From NCBI GenBank assembly GCA_004558185.1, contig SFDP01000015.1:1-64000 (forward strand): 64,000 nucleotides of DNA, in the 5' to 3' direction. Made by a program: the position numbers and the translations under genes. The stretch comes from Lachnospiraceae bacterium (lineage in GTDB: Bacteria > Bacillota > Clostridia > Lachnospirales > Lachnospiraceae). The notes beneath the pieces are model-generated. The model did not search any database. It was not told the origin of the DNA and was given only the letters and a program-made list of their open reading frames with translations. This document shows, in pieces, positions 1 through 8,467 of this stretch. The stretch's first letter is position 1. Every line of letters starts with the position of its first letter.

Positions 1-98
1 AACGTAGGCGTAGCGGGCTACGCTGAGGATTTTTGTCCTGTGCTATCGGGAAAATAGACAAGTGATATGGTGTAGTTAATTTAAAACCGTTGCACTAG
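1..98. mobile_element. Truncated copy of a short inverted-repeat element (MITE-like)
   Basis: Bases 1-31 are identical to bases 17710-17740 inside the MITE that breaks the acetyltransferase gene, including the internal hairpin GCGTAGC-GG-GCTACGC. The copy ends at 86-98 with AACCGTTGCACTAG, close to the other copy's right end AACCGTTATACTAG. The middle has diverged and its left end lies outside the window. It has no coding content. Confidence 0.6.
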
Positions 99-206
99 AG
101 ATACTTGCGTTTCAGTAGAAATACTGGTGTAGGTATCTTTTTTGTTTATCCGATGAGGAGCCTTCAGGGAAATTCCATTACTTGCCACAAAGGCGAATCA
201 TGAAGT

Positions 207-405
207 ATTATGGATAAATAAGATTGCAGACTGTTCCTGTGGAAATTTTGCAATAATTCCCTGGTATGCCGATGAGGTAAAGGGTGACAAGTTAAAGGAA
301 TTACTCTAAGAGAGGGTATGGATGAAAGAGAGTAGATGAGTTGGTGATAGAAGAAAGGGCAGATTCTATCCTTTAATGAGGGGGCTTTTGACCCTAATAT
401 CATCA
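207..405 (+). pseudogene. Gene-tail remnant, deleted copy A, ending in a repeat fragment
   Basis: Bases 207-364 are about 90% identical to 1111-1266. In the other copy this stretch encodes the C-terminal end of an unrecognised protein; here a stop interrupts the frame (GAG-TAG near 330). After GCAGAT at 359-364 the sequence jumps to a match with the 3' part of the ATPase gene (1889 onward), so about 630 bases present at the other locus are missing. The last 25 bases (381-405, GGGGCTTTTGACCCTAATAT...) match the end of the inverted-repeat element at 21346-21462. I do not recognise the parent gene. Confidence 0.55.
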
Positions 406-449
406 ATGTGGCTATAGTGAAATAAAGAATTACAAATGAGGAAATCATA

Positions 450-1058
450 ATGAAGCTACGTTATATGGTGATTTTTTTGTTCATCGGACTTGCCCTTTTT
501 GGAATGCTTGCCGTTAAACAAAAATTAAAACAGGAAACACAGCGGCTTAGAGAAGAGAATGAATATCAGGGACTTTCCATGTCGGGAACTGTACTGCTGG
601 ATGTAGAAAGGATTAATTTGATTTCTGCAAAGGGAATCTTATCTTCGGAGATTACGGAGAAGGATGTGTTTAACCTGGAGGCCTTTGTTGAGCAGGGAGG
701 AGCCTCCACCATCAGTGAATACCTGGAGGCTTATTATCGGGTAAGAACAGCACTCAATGAACAATGTATGTTTTATGAAATCATGGACGTGGAAAAGACG
801 GTAGAGGAGGTAAGTGGTGCTCCGGGAACCTATGTAGAGATAATCTTTCAAAATCCACATACCTTCCGGTTCGCACAGCAACGGGATTGGATAATGGAGG
901 AGACGAGACATCTCCTTTTTAATGCGGAGGATGGAACACTGTGGTATGGCACCGATCCCGGCAGCTTCTCTTACTGTGCAATATATTCCAATGAGGAAAA
1001 TTCCTACCGGAAAGATAGTGATTTTATCAGTCTGGTGGAAGGAGAGTACAGTTGGTGA
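450..1058 (+). CDS. Hypothetical protein with N-terminal membrane anchor
   Basis: This encodes 202 residues that I do not recognise as a family. Residues 5-22 are a single hydrophobic segment (MVIFLFIGLALFGML), followed by a charged KQKLKQETQRLREE stretch that could be a short coiled coil. The rest is soluble and acidic, so it is probably anchored in the membrane facing outward, or an uncleaved signal-anchor protein. The gene lies between two copies of a gene-tail remnant, in a region that has been rearranged. The ATG at 450 follows AATGAGGAAATCATA, a modest ribosome binding site. The open frame is clear; the function is unknown. Confidence 0.6.
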   Translation: MKLRYMVIFLFIGLALFGMLAVKQKLKQETQRLREENEYQGLSMSGTVLLDVERINLISAKGILSSEITEKDVFNLEAFVEQGGASTISEYLEAYYRVRTALNEQCMFYEIMDVEKTVEEVSGAPGTYVEIIFQNPHTFRFAQQRDWIMEETRHLLFNAEDGTLWYGTDPGSFSYCAIYSNEENSYRKDSDFISLVEGEYSW

Positions 1059-1110
1059 GTGCAGCGGCTGGGCATGAGAGGCAGTAATAGGAGCGATTCT
1101 GAATTCAATT

Positions 1111-1276
1111 ATTATGGATAAATAAGATTGCAGACCGTTCCTGTGGAAATTTTGCAATAATTCCCTGGTATGCCGATGAGGTAAAGGGTGACAAGTTAAA
1201 GGAATTACTAAGAGACGGTATGGATGAAAGAGAGTACATGAGATGGGGATGGAAGAAAGGGCAGATGAATGAATGA
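1111..1276 (+). pseudogene. Gene-tail remnant, copy B, coupled to the ATPase start
   Basis: Read in the frame that ends with TGA at 1274-1276, this stretch gives about 50 uninterrupted residues (for example CGNFAIIPWYADEVKGDKLK), but the frame has a stop just upstream near 1100 and no start. It is therefore the 3' end of a lost gene. Its last codons (ATG AAT GAA TGA) overlap the ATG of the ATPase by 8 bases, the typical arrangement of translationally coupled genes, so the missing gene was once the partner of the ATPase. The family is not recognised. Confidence 0.5.
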
Positions 1277-2015
1277 CCGTTTTATTCAAAAAATAAAAAT
1301 AGACTGGACAAAAATAGAACCACACAGCTATCTTCGGGAAATTCCTGCACTGCAATTTGAGGATGAGCTTGAACTGGAAAGAAATATCACGTTCTTTGTG
1401 GGAGAAAACGGGACAGGAAAATCTACTCTTTTGGAAGCAATTGCAGTGGCCTATGGATTCAGTGCAGAAGGGGGAAGCAAAAACTATGCGTTTTCTACTT
1501 ATGATTCCCACTCTGAACTGCATGGAGCAATCCGGCTTTCCAGAGGATTTCAAAAACCCACATGGAGTTATTTTTTACGGGCAGAAAGCTTTTATAATGT
1601 GGCAAGCAAAACAGAAGAATACCGAAAAGATGCTTTACTGCCCGAACAGATTTATTATGATCGCTTTGGGGGAAAGTCCTTTCATCACCAGTCCCATGGA
1701 GAAAGCTTTCTGGCACTGGCTCAGGGCAGCTTCAAGGCTGGCGGCCTATACCTCTTAGATGAGCCGGAGGCTGCCCTGTCACCTCAAAGACAACTCACCC
1801 TGCTATTGGAAATGTATCGGTTGGCCAAACAGGGAGCACAATTTATTATTGCAAGCCATTCTCCTATTCTTCTGGGGATTCCCGGAGCGCAGATTCTATC
1901 CTTTGACGAGGGTGTTATTCATGAGTGTGGATATGAGGAAACAGAAAGCTATCAGGTGACGGAGATGTTTATGAACAATCGGGAGTATTTATTGAAAAGA
2001 CTACTGGAAGAATGA
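1269..2015 (+). CDS. ABC-type AAA ATPase (AAA_23/SMC-like, OLD-like fold)
   Basis: The 248-residue protein has a Walker A motif GENGTGKST near residues 44-52. A Q/S-rich signature region (SHGESFLAL, residues about 142-150) precedes the Walker B motif GLYLLDEPEAALSP near residues 159-172. A switch histidine lies in IIASHSPIL. This layout is typical of small stand-alone ATPases related to RecF/SMC heads, often found with nucleases or in defence modules. No partner remains: the gene upstream survives only as a 3' fragment that overlaps this start. The ATG at 1269 is chosen because GGAAGAAAGGG lies just before it. The substrate and role cannot be told. Confidence 0.75.
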   Translation: MNDRFIQKIKIDWTKIEPHSYLREIPALQFEDELELERNITFFVGENGTGKSTLLEAIAVAYGFSAEGGSKNYAFSTYDSHSELHGAIRLSRGFQKPTWSYFLRAESFYNVASKTEEYRKDALLPEQIYYDRFGGKSFHHQSHGESFLALAQGSFKAGGLYLLDEPEAALSPQRQLTLLLEMYRLAKQGAQFIIASHSPILLGIPGAQILSFDEGVIHECGYEETESYQVTEMFMNNREYLLKRLLEE

Positions 2016-2110
2016 GCAGCAATCATAACTGCCATCAACATGACAGCAAGAGCCTGTCTAAAGCATATAATGCTGCATCTATGGCAGTGTGGCGAATGGC
2101 AATCTTGCTT

Positions 2111-2611
2111 TCATTTTTTCATTTTATGTAAAAGCCTTAACTTGAAAGCCCGGATTTTAGCGGCATGACGGCTGGTCATCATAACACCGAGAATCATCAT
2201 TCCAAGTGTGATTCCTTGGCATAGACCACCTACAAAGTTATCTGTATTATCAGTAAACAATAATATCATATAGATAACTCCTGCAATAAAACCCACTATA
2301 AACAGTAAGTGCATACGCTTGGTTAATTTTCTTTTTTCCTCATTGCTGTAATCTGCAACTTTTAATACGGTATCCTTCAATTCTTTATCCATTTTCATAG
2401 CATTCCTTTCTCCATCTAATAACTCTCGAAGACTCACACTAAAATAATCAGACATTTCAACAAGAATATCCAAATCAGGCAAATTACTTCCTGTTTCCCA
2501 TCTTGAAACAGTCCGGCGGGACACTCCAAATTGTTCGGCCAACTGTTCTTGCGTCAACCCTCTTTCTTTGCGAAGTTCTTTAATAAAACGCCCTATCTTT
2601 ATTTGATTCAT
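2111..2611 (-). CDS. XRE-family transcriptional regulator with two membrane helices
   Basis: This encodes 166 residues. Residues 1-65 form a lambda-repressor-like helix-turn-helix (IKELRKERGLTQEQLAEQFG, then VSRRTVSRWETG). The C-terminal half has two hydrophobic segments (about 102-119 and 128-144), so the regulator is likely membrane-tethered, as in several clostridial XRE proteins that sense envelope signals. The start is well supported by AGGAGGT upstream on the minus strand (TAAGGAGGTCGAGCAACCATG). It is transcribed away from the ula operon. The upstream region holds a dyad-like AT-rich stretch around 2637-2660 that could be its own operator, which is an inference. Confidence 0.8.
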   Translation of the reverse strand: MNQIKIGRFIKELRKERGLTQEQLAEQFGVSRRTVSRWETGSNLPDLDILVEMSDYFSVSLRELLDGERNAMKMDKELKDTVLKVADYSNEEKRKLTKRMHLLFIVGFIAGVIYMILLFTDNTDNFVGGLCQGITLGMMILGVMMTSRHAAKIRAFKLRLLHKMKK

Positions 2612-2781
2612 GGTTGCTCGACCTCCTTATACACATAGTATATCGCCTATTGTATCACATTTACAGGACACAAAGTGAGCATTTCTTATCATTTTGCTTA
2701 TGGGACAAGGTGTGTCTTATCATAATCACCGACAGATAATAAAGTCATAGTCCATACTCAGGACAATCCCCGGTTACCTTA

Positions 2782-2809
2782 GGGCTTTCAGCAATGAAAG
2801 TCCTTTTTT
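2782..2809 (+). terminator. Rho-independent terminator-like hairpin before the ula promoter
   Basis: GGGCTTTCA-GCAA-TGAAAGTCC is followed by six T residues. No + strand gene lies immediately upstream (the nearest is the ATPase ending at 2015), so it either insulates the ula promoter from readthrough or ends a short untranslated transcript. Confidence 0.7.
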
Positions 2810-2858
2810 AGTCTAATAATGATAAAACATACAAAAACAATTAAAATACTTTGTAAAC

Positions 2859-2920
2859 TTTGCTCGAAAAGAACGCAAAGAATCAAAAAACAAAACAAAT
2901 CAATCGAAAAGAACATAAAA
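2859..2920 (+). promoter_or_regulatory. Candidate operator repeats upstream of the ula promoter
   Basis: TCGAAAAGAAC occurs twice, at 2864 and 2904, exactly 40 bases apart, about four helical turns. The first copy sits inside an inverted repeat CTTTGC-N11-GCAAAG (2858-2880). Both lie just upstream of the -35 box. DeoR-family regulators often bind spaced repeats, and a DeoR gene is part of this operon, so this is my candidate for its binding site. That is inference. Confidence 0.4.
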
Positions 2921-2949
2921 TTGACGACAAATAGCTTTTGATATATAAA
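2921..2949 (+). promoter_or_regulatory. Predicted sigma-A promoter of the ula operon
   Basis: A TTGACG -35 box (2921-2926) and a TATAAA -10 box (2944-2949) are separated by exactly 17 bases. It points at ulaG, whose start codon is about 130 bases downstream. Confidence 0.6.
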
Positions 2950-3077
2950 AACATACAAATAAATCATATAAGCAACAAAATGATCATATAAATAGATTGA
3001 AAAATGTAGTTAACGAACATATAATTGAATCACATAAAAACAAAACGCTCAAAAAATTAATAAAAAGGAGGGAAGGA

Positions 3078-4181
3078 ATGAGCAAAATTAACGAAATCAC
3101 AAGGGAAAGCTGGATTATGGGAACTTTCCCTGAGTGGGGAACATGGCTGAATGAAGAAATTGAAAATGAAGCTGTTTTACCCGGCACCGTAGCCATGTGG
3201 TGGCTGGGCTGTACAGGAATGTGGTTCAAAACTCCCGGGGGAGCCAATATTACCGTAGACCTATGGTGTGGAAATGGAAAAAGAACTCATGGCAACGGGA
3301 AAATGGCGGTGGGGCATCAAATGGCAAATATGTGTGGAGCCAGAGCGATGCAGCCCAACCTGCGGGCGGTTCCTTTTGTTATCGATCCTTTTGCGGTCAA
3401 AGCAGTGGATGCGGTATTGGCAACTCACTATCATCAGGATCATATGAGCCCGGAATTTGCAGCACATATTATCCAGAGTGGGATGACCACTACAGATGAA
3501 AATGGGAAAACGATACCGGTTCCTTTCATTGGACCCCAAAAATCAGTAGAGCTGTGGTGTAAATGGGGAGTGCCGAAGGAAAGGTGTATAACTGTAGTGC
3601 CGGGGGATACCATAAGGATTAAGGATTTGGAGATTATAGCTCTGGATTCTTTTGACAGAACCTGTCTGGTTACTACAGATTCTACGGGAGCGGACAGAGA
3701 GGAACTGACAGGAGTATGCCCTACCGATATGGACGAAAAAGCGGTTAATTATCTGATCAAAACTCCGGGAGGTAATATTTATCACAGCGGTGACTCTCAT
3801 TATTCCATTTATTTTGCAAAACATGGAAAGGATTATGATATTGATGTTGCTTTCGGCTCCTATGGAGAAAATCCTATTGGAATGATGGACAAGATGACCT
3901 CCTGCGATATTTTGAGAATGGCAGAAGCGCTTAGATGCAAGGTGGTTATCCCGATACATTACGATGTATGGACTAATTTTATGGCTGATATTAATGAGAT
4001 TCGGGTGCTGTATGAGATGAAAAAGGATCGCCTCGATTACCGGTTTCACCCCTTTTTCTGGGAGGTGGGAGGCAAGTATGTATATCCCGCCGACAAGGAT
4101 AAAAAGGCGTACCATCACAGAAGGGGATTTGAAGATTGCTTCGAGGCACCTCAGAATATTCCCTTCAGATCTCTGCTGTAA
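3078..4181 (+). CDS. ulaG: L-ascorbate-6-phosphate lactonase UlaG
   Basis: The enzyme opens the lactone of L-ascorbate 6-phosphate to 3-keto-L-gulonate 6-phosphate, the first cytoplasmic step of ascorbate breakdown. The 367-residue protein matches E. coli UlaG almost throughout: the N-terminus MSKINEITRESW, then MWWLGCTGMW, the metallo-beta-lactamase motif THYHQDH (where E. coli has THDHNDH), YHSGDSHYS, DVAFGSYGENP and the C-terminal GFEDCFE. The open frame extends upstream to 2997, but the ATG at 3078 has AAGGAGGGAAGGA before it and begins where the family begins. It is the first gene of the operon. Confidence 0.95.
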   Translation: MSKINEITRESWIMGTFPEWGTWLNEEIENEAVLPGTVAMWWLGCTGMWFKTPGGANITVDLWCGNGKRTHGNGKMAVGHQMANMCGARAMQPNLRAVPFVIDPFAVKAVDAVLATHYHQDHMSPEFAAHIIQSGMTTTDENGKTIPVPFIGPQKSVELWCKWGVPKERCITVVPGDTIRIKDLEIIALDSFDRTCLVTTDSTGADREELTGVCPTDMDEKAVNYLIKTPGGNIYHSGDSHYSIYFAKHGKDYDIDVAFGSYGENPIGMMDKMTSCDILRMAEALRCKVVIPIHYDVWTNFMADINEIRVLYEMKKDRLDYRFHPFFWEVGGKYVYPADKDKKAYHHRRGFEDCFEAPQNIPFRSLL

Positions 4182-4202
4182 TATCGGAAAGGAGGATAGG
4201 GA

Positions 4203-4658
4203 ATGTTACGTGACTTTGTAGAAAGCCGGCATTATAAGTTTGCACAGAGTGCTTCTGACTGGCGGGAAGCCATTCGCATGAGCTGTGAAAGTCTGGAAGC
4301 AGATGGAACGGTAGATGAAACCTACAAGGAGGAAATTATCGCCTGTCTGGAAAAGTATGGTCCCTATATTGTCATTATGCCTAACGTAGCACTTCCGCAT
4401 AGTCAGGAGGGGGCAAAAGGGGTGAATAAGACGGCAATTGGTTTTATGAAGCTGGAAGAACCCATTTCCTTTGAAGAAGGAGATTCCCAAAAGGAGGCGC
4501 AGTTATTCTTTACACTGGCTTCCTGTGACTCCAATCAGCACTTGAACAATATGATGAGGCTTTCAGAGATGCTGATGAACGAAGATATAGTTAAAGCACT
4601 GGAAAAAGCAAAAACACCGGAGGATTTACTGAAGATACAGAAACAATACCTGGATTAA
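4203..4658 (+). CDS. ulaC: PTS ascorbate-type EIIA component
   Basis: This 151-residue protein has the mannitol/fructose-type EIIA fold (PTS EIIA type 2). The phosphorylated histidine is expected at His66 in NVALPHSQEG. It would pass phosphate from HPr to the EIIB encoded downstream. It lies 21 bases after ulaG with a clear AAGGAGG site (GAAAGGAGGATAGGGAATG). The order IIA-IIC-IIB differs from the E. coli order IIC-IIB-IIA. The family call is secure, and ascorbate specificity follows from the operon context. Confidence 0.9.
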   Translation: MLRDFVESRHYKFAQSASDWREAIRMSCESLEADGTVDETYKEEIIACLEKYGPYIVIMPNVALPHSQEGAKGVNKTAIGFMKLEEPISFEEGDSQKEAQLFFTLASCDSNQHLNNMMRLSEMLMNEDIVKALEKAKTPEDLLKIQKQYLD

Positions 4659-4689
4659 GTAGCTGAAAAACAGAATTTTTCACTGACTT

Positions 4690-4735
4690 ATTTAAGCAAT
4701 AGAACAGGCAAGGCCTGCTCTATGCAAGGGGATTA
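4690..4735 (+). repeat. Intercistronic repeat, copy 1
   Basis: ATTTAAGCAATAGAACAGGC and the following bases to GGGGATTA are about 80% identical to 9570-9615. Each copy has a small hairpin (AACAGGC-AA-GGCCTG here) and ends in GGGGATTA just before the next gene's leader. It lies between the EIIA and EIIC genes. Confidence 0.6.
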
Positions 4736-4753
4736 AAATGAAAGGAGTGAATT

Positions 4754-6238
4754 ATGGATACTTTAATGAAGATATGGAGTTATTTTTCCACTAACATACT
4801 GCAGCAGCCCGCATTTATGATTGGTTTGATTGTAATGCTGGGATACATTTTATTGAAAAAACCATGGTATGATGTGCTGGCGGGGGTGATTAAGGCTGTT
4901 GTGGGCTACATGATTCTGGCGGTGGGCTCAGGTGGCCTGGTCAGCAATTTCAGGCCGGTTCTGGTAGGATTAAAGGATCGTTTTAATCTTAATGCAATGG
5001 TGATCGACCCCTATTTTGGACAGAATGCAGTGACTGCCGGAGTAGAAGAAGTATTTGGCAAGAGCTTCGGAGATGTAATGATTCTTCTTTTAATTGCTTT
5101 TATTGTAAATATTCTCCTGGTTCGTTTCGGCAAGCTGACGAAGCTTCGCGCCTTGTTTACTACCGGGCACGTTCAGGTACAGCAGGCTTCTACGGCCTAT
5201 TGGCTGATTGCCTTTGCGCTTCCGGGGCTGTTGGCACAAAATGTTGCATTACTGATCGTTATGGCAGTCCTTCTGGGAGCTTATTGGGCAGTGGGCTCTA
5301 ATTTAATTGTCAAGCCCTGTCAGGAATTGACTGATGGAGCAGGCTTTACTTTGGCTCATCAGCAGATGTTCGGAATTGCACTCAACAGTTGGCTTGCAGA
5401 AAAGCTGTTTGGTAAGAAAAAGGAGGGAAAAGAGGTTAAAAAAATCGAAGATATTCAGCTTCCCGGTTTCATGTCTATCTTCAATGAAAATATGGTTTGT
5501 ACCTCCATACTGATGTTAGCCTTTTTTGGAGCAATACTGGTGGTGCTGGGCAGAGACTATCTGATTGCGGGAGGTTTTCTAAAGGAAACGGAGAGTATGC
5601 TCTTTTTTGTCATCAAAACCTGTCTGAATTTTGCAGTATATCTGGCGATTCTTCAGTTGGGAGTAAGAACCTTCGTAACGGAATTAACTCAATCCTTCCA
5701 GGGAATTGCGGACAAGCTGCTGCCCGGCTCTGTTCCCGGGGTAGACTGTGCGGTTGCCTTTGGATTTGGCTCTGCCAATGCGGTTCCTTTGGGCTTTCTG
5801 GCAGGTTTTGCAGGACAGATCATTGCCATTATAGCCCTGATTTTCCTGCAAAGTCCGGTACTGGTTATTTGTGGATTCGTTCCTGTATTTTTTGATAACG
5901 CAAGCATCGCTATTTTTGCAAATGAAAAGGGCGGTATTAAAGCAGCTTTAATTCTTCCCTTCCTTTCCGGTCTGGCACAGGTGTTTGGTTCTGCGTTAAT
6001 TGCAGGCTGGGTTGGCATGGCAGCCTACGGCGGTTACCTTGGTATGTGGGACTGGGCGGTAGTATGGCCGGTAATGACCGTTGTGATGAAATATTTAAGC
6101 TATGTGGGTGTGGCCATTGTGGCCATCATATTACTGGCTATTCCGCAGCTTCAATATCGTAAGGATAAGGAAGGCTATTTCCTGATTACTGAGGATTACG
6201 AAGCGTACAAAGAATTAAAGGCAAAAAGAGCAAAATAG
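4754..6238 (+). CDS. ulaA: PTS ascorbate transporter EIIC component UlaA
   Basis: This 494-residue polytopic membrane protein is the sugar channel of the ascorbate PTS. It carries about ten hydrophobic segments and family-typical stretches such as DPYFGQNAVTAGVEEVFGKS, LTKLRALFTTGHVQVQQAST and VPGVDCAVAFGFGSANAVP. E. coli UlaA is 465 residues; the extra length is mainly the charged cytoplasmic loop KKKEGKEVKKIED and the hydrophilic tail. The start ATG follows AAAGGAGTGAATT. Confidence 0.95.
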   Translation: MDTLMKIWSYFSTNILQQPAFMIGLIVMLGYILLKKPWYDVLAGVIKAVVGYMILAVGSGGLVSNFRPVLVGLKDRFNLNAMVIDPYFGQNAVTAGVEEVFGKSFGDVMILLLIAFIVNILLVRFGKLTKLRALFTTGHVQVQQASTAYWLIAFALPGLLAQNVALLIVMAVLLGAYWAVGSNLIVKPCQELTDGAGFTLAHQQMFGIALNSWLAEKLFGKKKEGKEVKKIEDIQLPGFMSIFNENMVCTSILMLAFFGAILVVLGRDYLIAGGFLKETESMLFFVIKTCLNFAVYLAILQLGVRTFVTELTQSFQGIADKLLPGSVPGVDCAVAFGFGSANAVPLGFLAGFAGQIIAIIALIFLQSPVLVICGFVPVFFDNASIAIFANEKGGIKAALILPFLSGLAQVFGSALIAGWVGMAAYGGYLGMWDWAVVWPVMTVVMKYLSYVGVAIVAIILLAIPQLQYRKDKEGYFLITEDYEAYKELKAKRAK

Positions 6239-6370
6239 TGAATTAGCATTGAATTTTATGTTCGTTTTGATTACTATGATAAGTAGGAAAAGCGTTCATG
6301 GTAAGTGTAATATAGAAGAATGGCAGAGGGAAAATTTCCTCAGCATGACTGTATGAGAATGGAGGAAAAT

Positions 6371-6676
6371 ATGGCGAAAGAAAATATGAGCTTCCTGGTA
6401 TGCTGTGCCAATGGCGCCGGTTCCAGTTTAATGATGAAAATGACGATGCAAAAGGCACTGGATAAATTAAAAATTAAGCCCGGTAAAATACATCATTGTG
6501 CTTTGTCCGAGGGGAAAAGTGCAGCTTCCCAGTATGATGTGGTATTCTGTGCCCAGAATTTTAAATCCATGTTTGTTGAGGCTGAAAAGAAGGGGACTGT
6601 TGTGATTGGCCTGCGTAATATCATGTCTGTGCAGGAAATAGAGGATAAGCTAAAGGAAAGCAAAATTGCAGAATAA
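6371..6676 (+). CDS. ulaB: PTS ascorbate-type EIIB component
   Basis: This 101-residue protein is a lactose/ascorbate-type EIIB with the P-loop CCANGAGSSLMMK near the N-terminus. Cys12 just before ANGAGSS is the expected phosphocysteine that donates phosphate to incoming ascorbate. An in-frame ATG at 6320 exists, but the ATG at 6371 follows GGAGGAAAAT directly and starts where the domain begins. The end overlaps the next gene by 11 bases. Confidence 0.92.
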   Translation: MAKENMSFLVCCANGAGSSLMMKMTMQKALDKLKIKPGKIHHCALSEGKSAASQYDVVFCAQNFKSMFVEAEKKGTVVIGLRNIMSVQEIEDKLKESKIAE

Positions 6677-7502
6677 CAGGATAGAGCTTTTTATCTGTGA
6701 CATGGATGGCACTCTGCTGAAAAATGATAAGACCATATCCGAGGAAAACCGGAGAAAAATCAAGCAGATACGGGAGAGGGGAATTCAATTTTCAATTTGT
6801 ACAGGAAGAATTCAGCCGATGACGGAATATTATCTGAAAGACCTCTCTTTGTCTGCTCCGGTAATTACGGCAAATGGCGCTTTGATCTGGGATCCATTGG
6901 ATAGAAAAGTTTTGTGGGAAAAACCGGTGGATTTAGAAGAAGCCATGGAGCTATTGCGTTTTTGCCAAATGAGGCGATTGGATTATTGTGCTCTGACCAT
7001 GGAAGGCAGCTTCTTTTCTCCTGGAAATCAAAGAAGGGAGCGTTTTGAACAATATAATCGGATTGCAGTTGGAAATGGGTATGCACCCATGCGGCTGGAG
7101 GAGCTTGATCCCAAATTCGATTGTTTGAAGAACCTTTCAATTTATAAGCTGCTGATTTTGGAAGTGGAGGAAGGACAGCTTGAGGAGGCAAAGGGGTTTT
7201 TAAAGGAACTGCCTGATATGGGCTGGACCTCATCAGAGGACAGGCTTTTGGATATTTCTCACAGTACCGTAAGTAAAGGGGAAGGGCTGCTTAAACTTTG
7301 TCAGCTAATGAAGCTGGCTCCTGAAAGGGTGTGCGCTATGGGAGATTATGAGAACGATCTTTCCCTGTTTGCAGTGGCAGGTTGCTCAGTGGCTATGGGT
7401 AACGGCAGTCAGAAAGTCAAACAAAGTGCTGATTTTATTACCAGAACCAACGAAGAAGCCGGAGTTGCCTGGGCAATAAGTCATTTTCTGAATGAAACTT
7501 AA
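6666..7502 (+). CDS. Cof-type HAD-superfamily sugar phosphatase
   Basis: The 278-residue protein shows all HAD motifs: CDMDGTLL (nucleophile Asp12, acid Asp14), CTGR for motif II, a lysine in TVSKGEG for motif III and GDYENDLSLF for motif IV, with a type IIB cap between. Such enzymes dephosphorylate sugar phosphates. Within this operon it may relieve sugar-phosphate accumulation, which is inference. It uses a TTG start at 6666 overlapping ulaB by 11 bases, with AAAGGAAAGC upstream, so it is probably translationally coupled. Confidence 0.85.
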   Translation: MQNNRIELFICDMDGTLLKNDKTISEENRRKIKQIRERGIQFSICTGRIQPMTEYYLKDLSLSAPVITANGALIWDPLDRKVLWEKPVDLEEAMELLRFCQMRRLDYCALTMEGSFFSPGNQRRERFEQYNRIAVGNGYAPMRLEELDPKFDCLKNLSIYKLLILEVEEGQLEEAKGFLKELPDMGWTSSEDRLLDISHSTVSKGEGLLKLCQLMKLAPERVCAMGDYENDLSLFAVAGCSVAMGNGSQKVKQSADFITRTNEEAGVAWAISHFLNET

Positions 7503-7520
7503 AACGAGGGAGGATGACTT

Positions 7521-8300
7521 ATGAAGAGGGAGAAATCATTTGTAGACAAACGAAGAAAGGAAATACTGGAAAAACTGGTGAGAGAACCGGAACTAAAGGT
7601 GGAACAGTTAGCTGCCATGTTTCATGTTTCGCCGATTACCATACGCAGAGACCTCCAGTTTTTGGAGGATCAGAAGCTGCTGACCAGATTTTACGGAGGG
7701 GCGGCGCCGACAAAGCAGGCCGGCAGGATTGCCGGGCAGGATGAGGTTTCCCTGTATCGTAACCTGATTGCGCAATATGCGGCAACCCTGGTGGAGGATG
7801 AGGATTCTATTTTTATCAATACCAGTCGGAACGCATTGAGTGTAATTCGCTATATAGACAAACAAAATGTGAAGGTGATTACCAATAACGGTCATGCCAT
7901 CCGCTGCGAGCATCCTGGTGGAGTAAGTGTGTTTTTGACGGGTGGAGAACTGCGCTATCCTAAGGAAGCATTGGTAGGAGAGTTTGCAGAAAGAAATCTA
8001 TTAAAGGTATATGCCAAGAAAGCTTTTGTGGGCTGCTCAGGAATTTCTCTGGAATGCGGAGTGACCACAGAAAATTCCAACGAAGTAAACTTGAATGAAA
8101 TTATGCTGAGAAGGGCTACAAAGGCAGCATACATTTTGGCGGATCATACGAAGATAGGGCAAAACAGCAGCTTTAGAACCTGCAGCATTGAGCGGGTAAC
8201 CCATTTAATTACGGATGAAAAAGCACCTGAGGAAATTCTGGATTCCTTTCGGGAAAAAGGGATAGAGGTGCATCAGGTCAGCAAAAAAGATGTATTTTAA
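7521..8300 (+). CDS. DeoR-family transcriptional repressor (UlaR-like)
   Basis: This encodes 259 residues. An N-terminal winged helix (residues about 5-60, QLAAMFHVSPITIRRDLQFL) is followed by a DeoR-type sugar-phosphate sensor domain (FLTGGELRYPKEALVG, and ADHTKIGQNSS near the C-terminus). DeoR regulators respond to phosphorylated sugars. Its place in the middle of the ascorbate operon makes it the likely local regulator, analogous to UlaR, with L-ascorbate 6-phosphate as a plausible inducer. A good ribosome site (CGAGGGAGGATGACTT) precedes ATG 7521. Confidence 0.88.
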   Translation: MKREKSFVDKRRKEILEKLVREPELKVEQLAAMFHVSPITIRRDLQFLEDQKLLTRFYGGAAPTKQAGRIAGQDEVSLYRNLIAQYAATLVEDEDSIFINTSRNALSVIRYIDKQNVKVITNNGHAIRCEHPGGVSVFLTGGELRYPKEALVGEFAERNLLKVYAKKAFVGCSGISLECGVTTENSNEVNLNEIMLRRATKAAYILADHTKIGQNSSFRTCSIERVTHLITDEKAPEEILDSFREKGIEVHQVSKKDVF

Positions 8301-8357
8301 TCATTAACCATCAACCATCAATGGGCCGGCACTCTGTCGGCAGCATAAGCATTTATC

Positions 8358-8431
8358 TGCAAAAATCCCCAAAGAAATAGCCTAAAAAGCTGTGTGTTGT
8401 TCCATGGACAATACACAGAGGGATTTTTGCA
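8358..8431. terminator. Long imperfect inverted repeat between deoR and hpr genes
   Basis: TGCAAAAATCCC at 8358 pairs with GGGATTTTTGCA at 8420, and inside it CTGTGTGTTGT pairs with ACAATACACAG around the loop TCCATGG. The inner stem followed by AGGGATTTTT resembles a weak terminator, so the promoter-distal half of the operon might be expressed at a different level. It could equally be a mobile palindromic unit. Confidence 0.45.
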
Positions 8432-8467
8432 CCCAAAAATAAGAAAATATAGGAGAAAAACAGGATT

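Noticed and set aside
639..1553. 304-residue open frame on the minus strand
   Set aside because: It runs opposite to two well-supported + strand genes, has no ribosome site and reads as low-order peptide. It is a shadow frame.
2640..2810. Possible riboswitch or leader RNA before the ula operon
   Set aside because: Only one simple terminator hairpin is visible; no conserved riboswitch core was recognised. The promoter for ulaG lies downstream of it.
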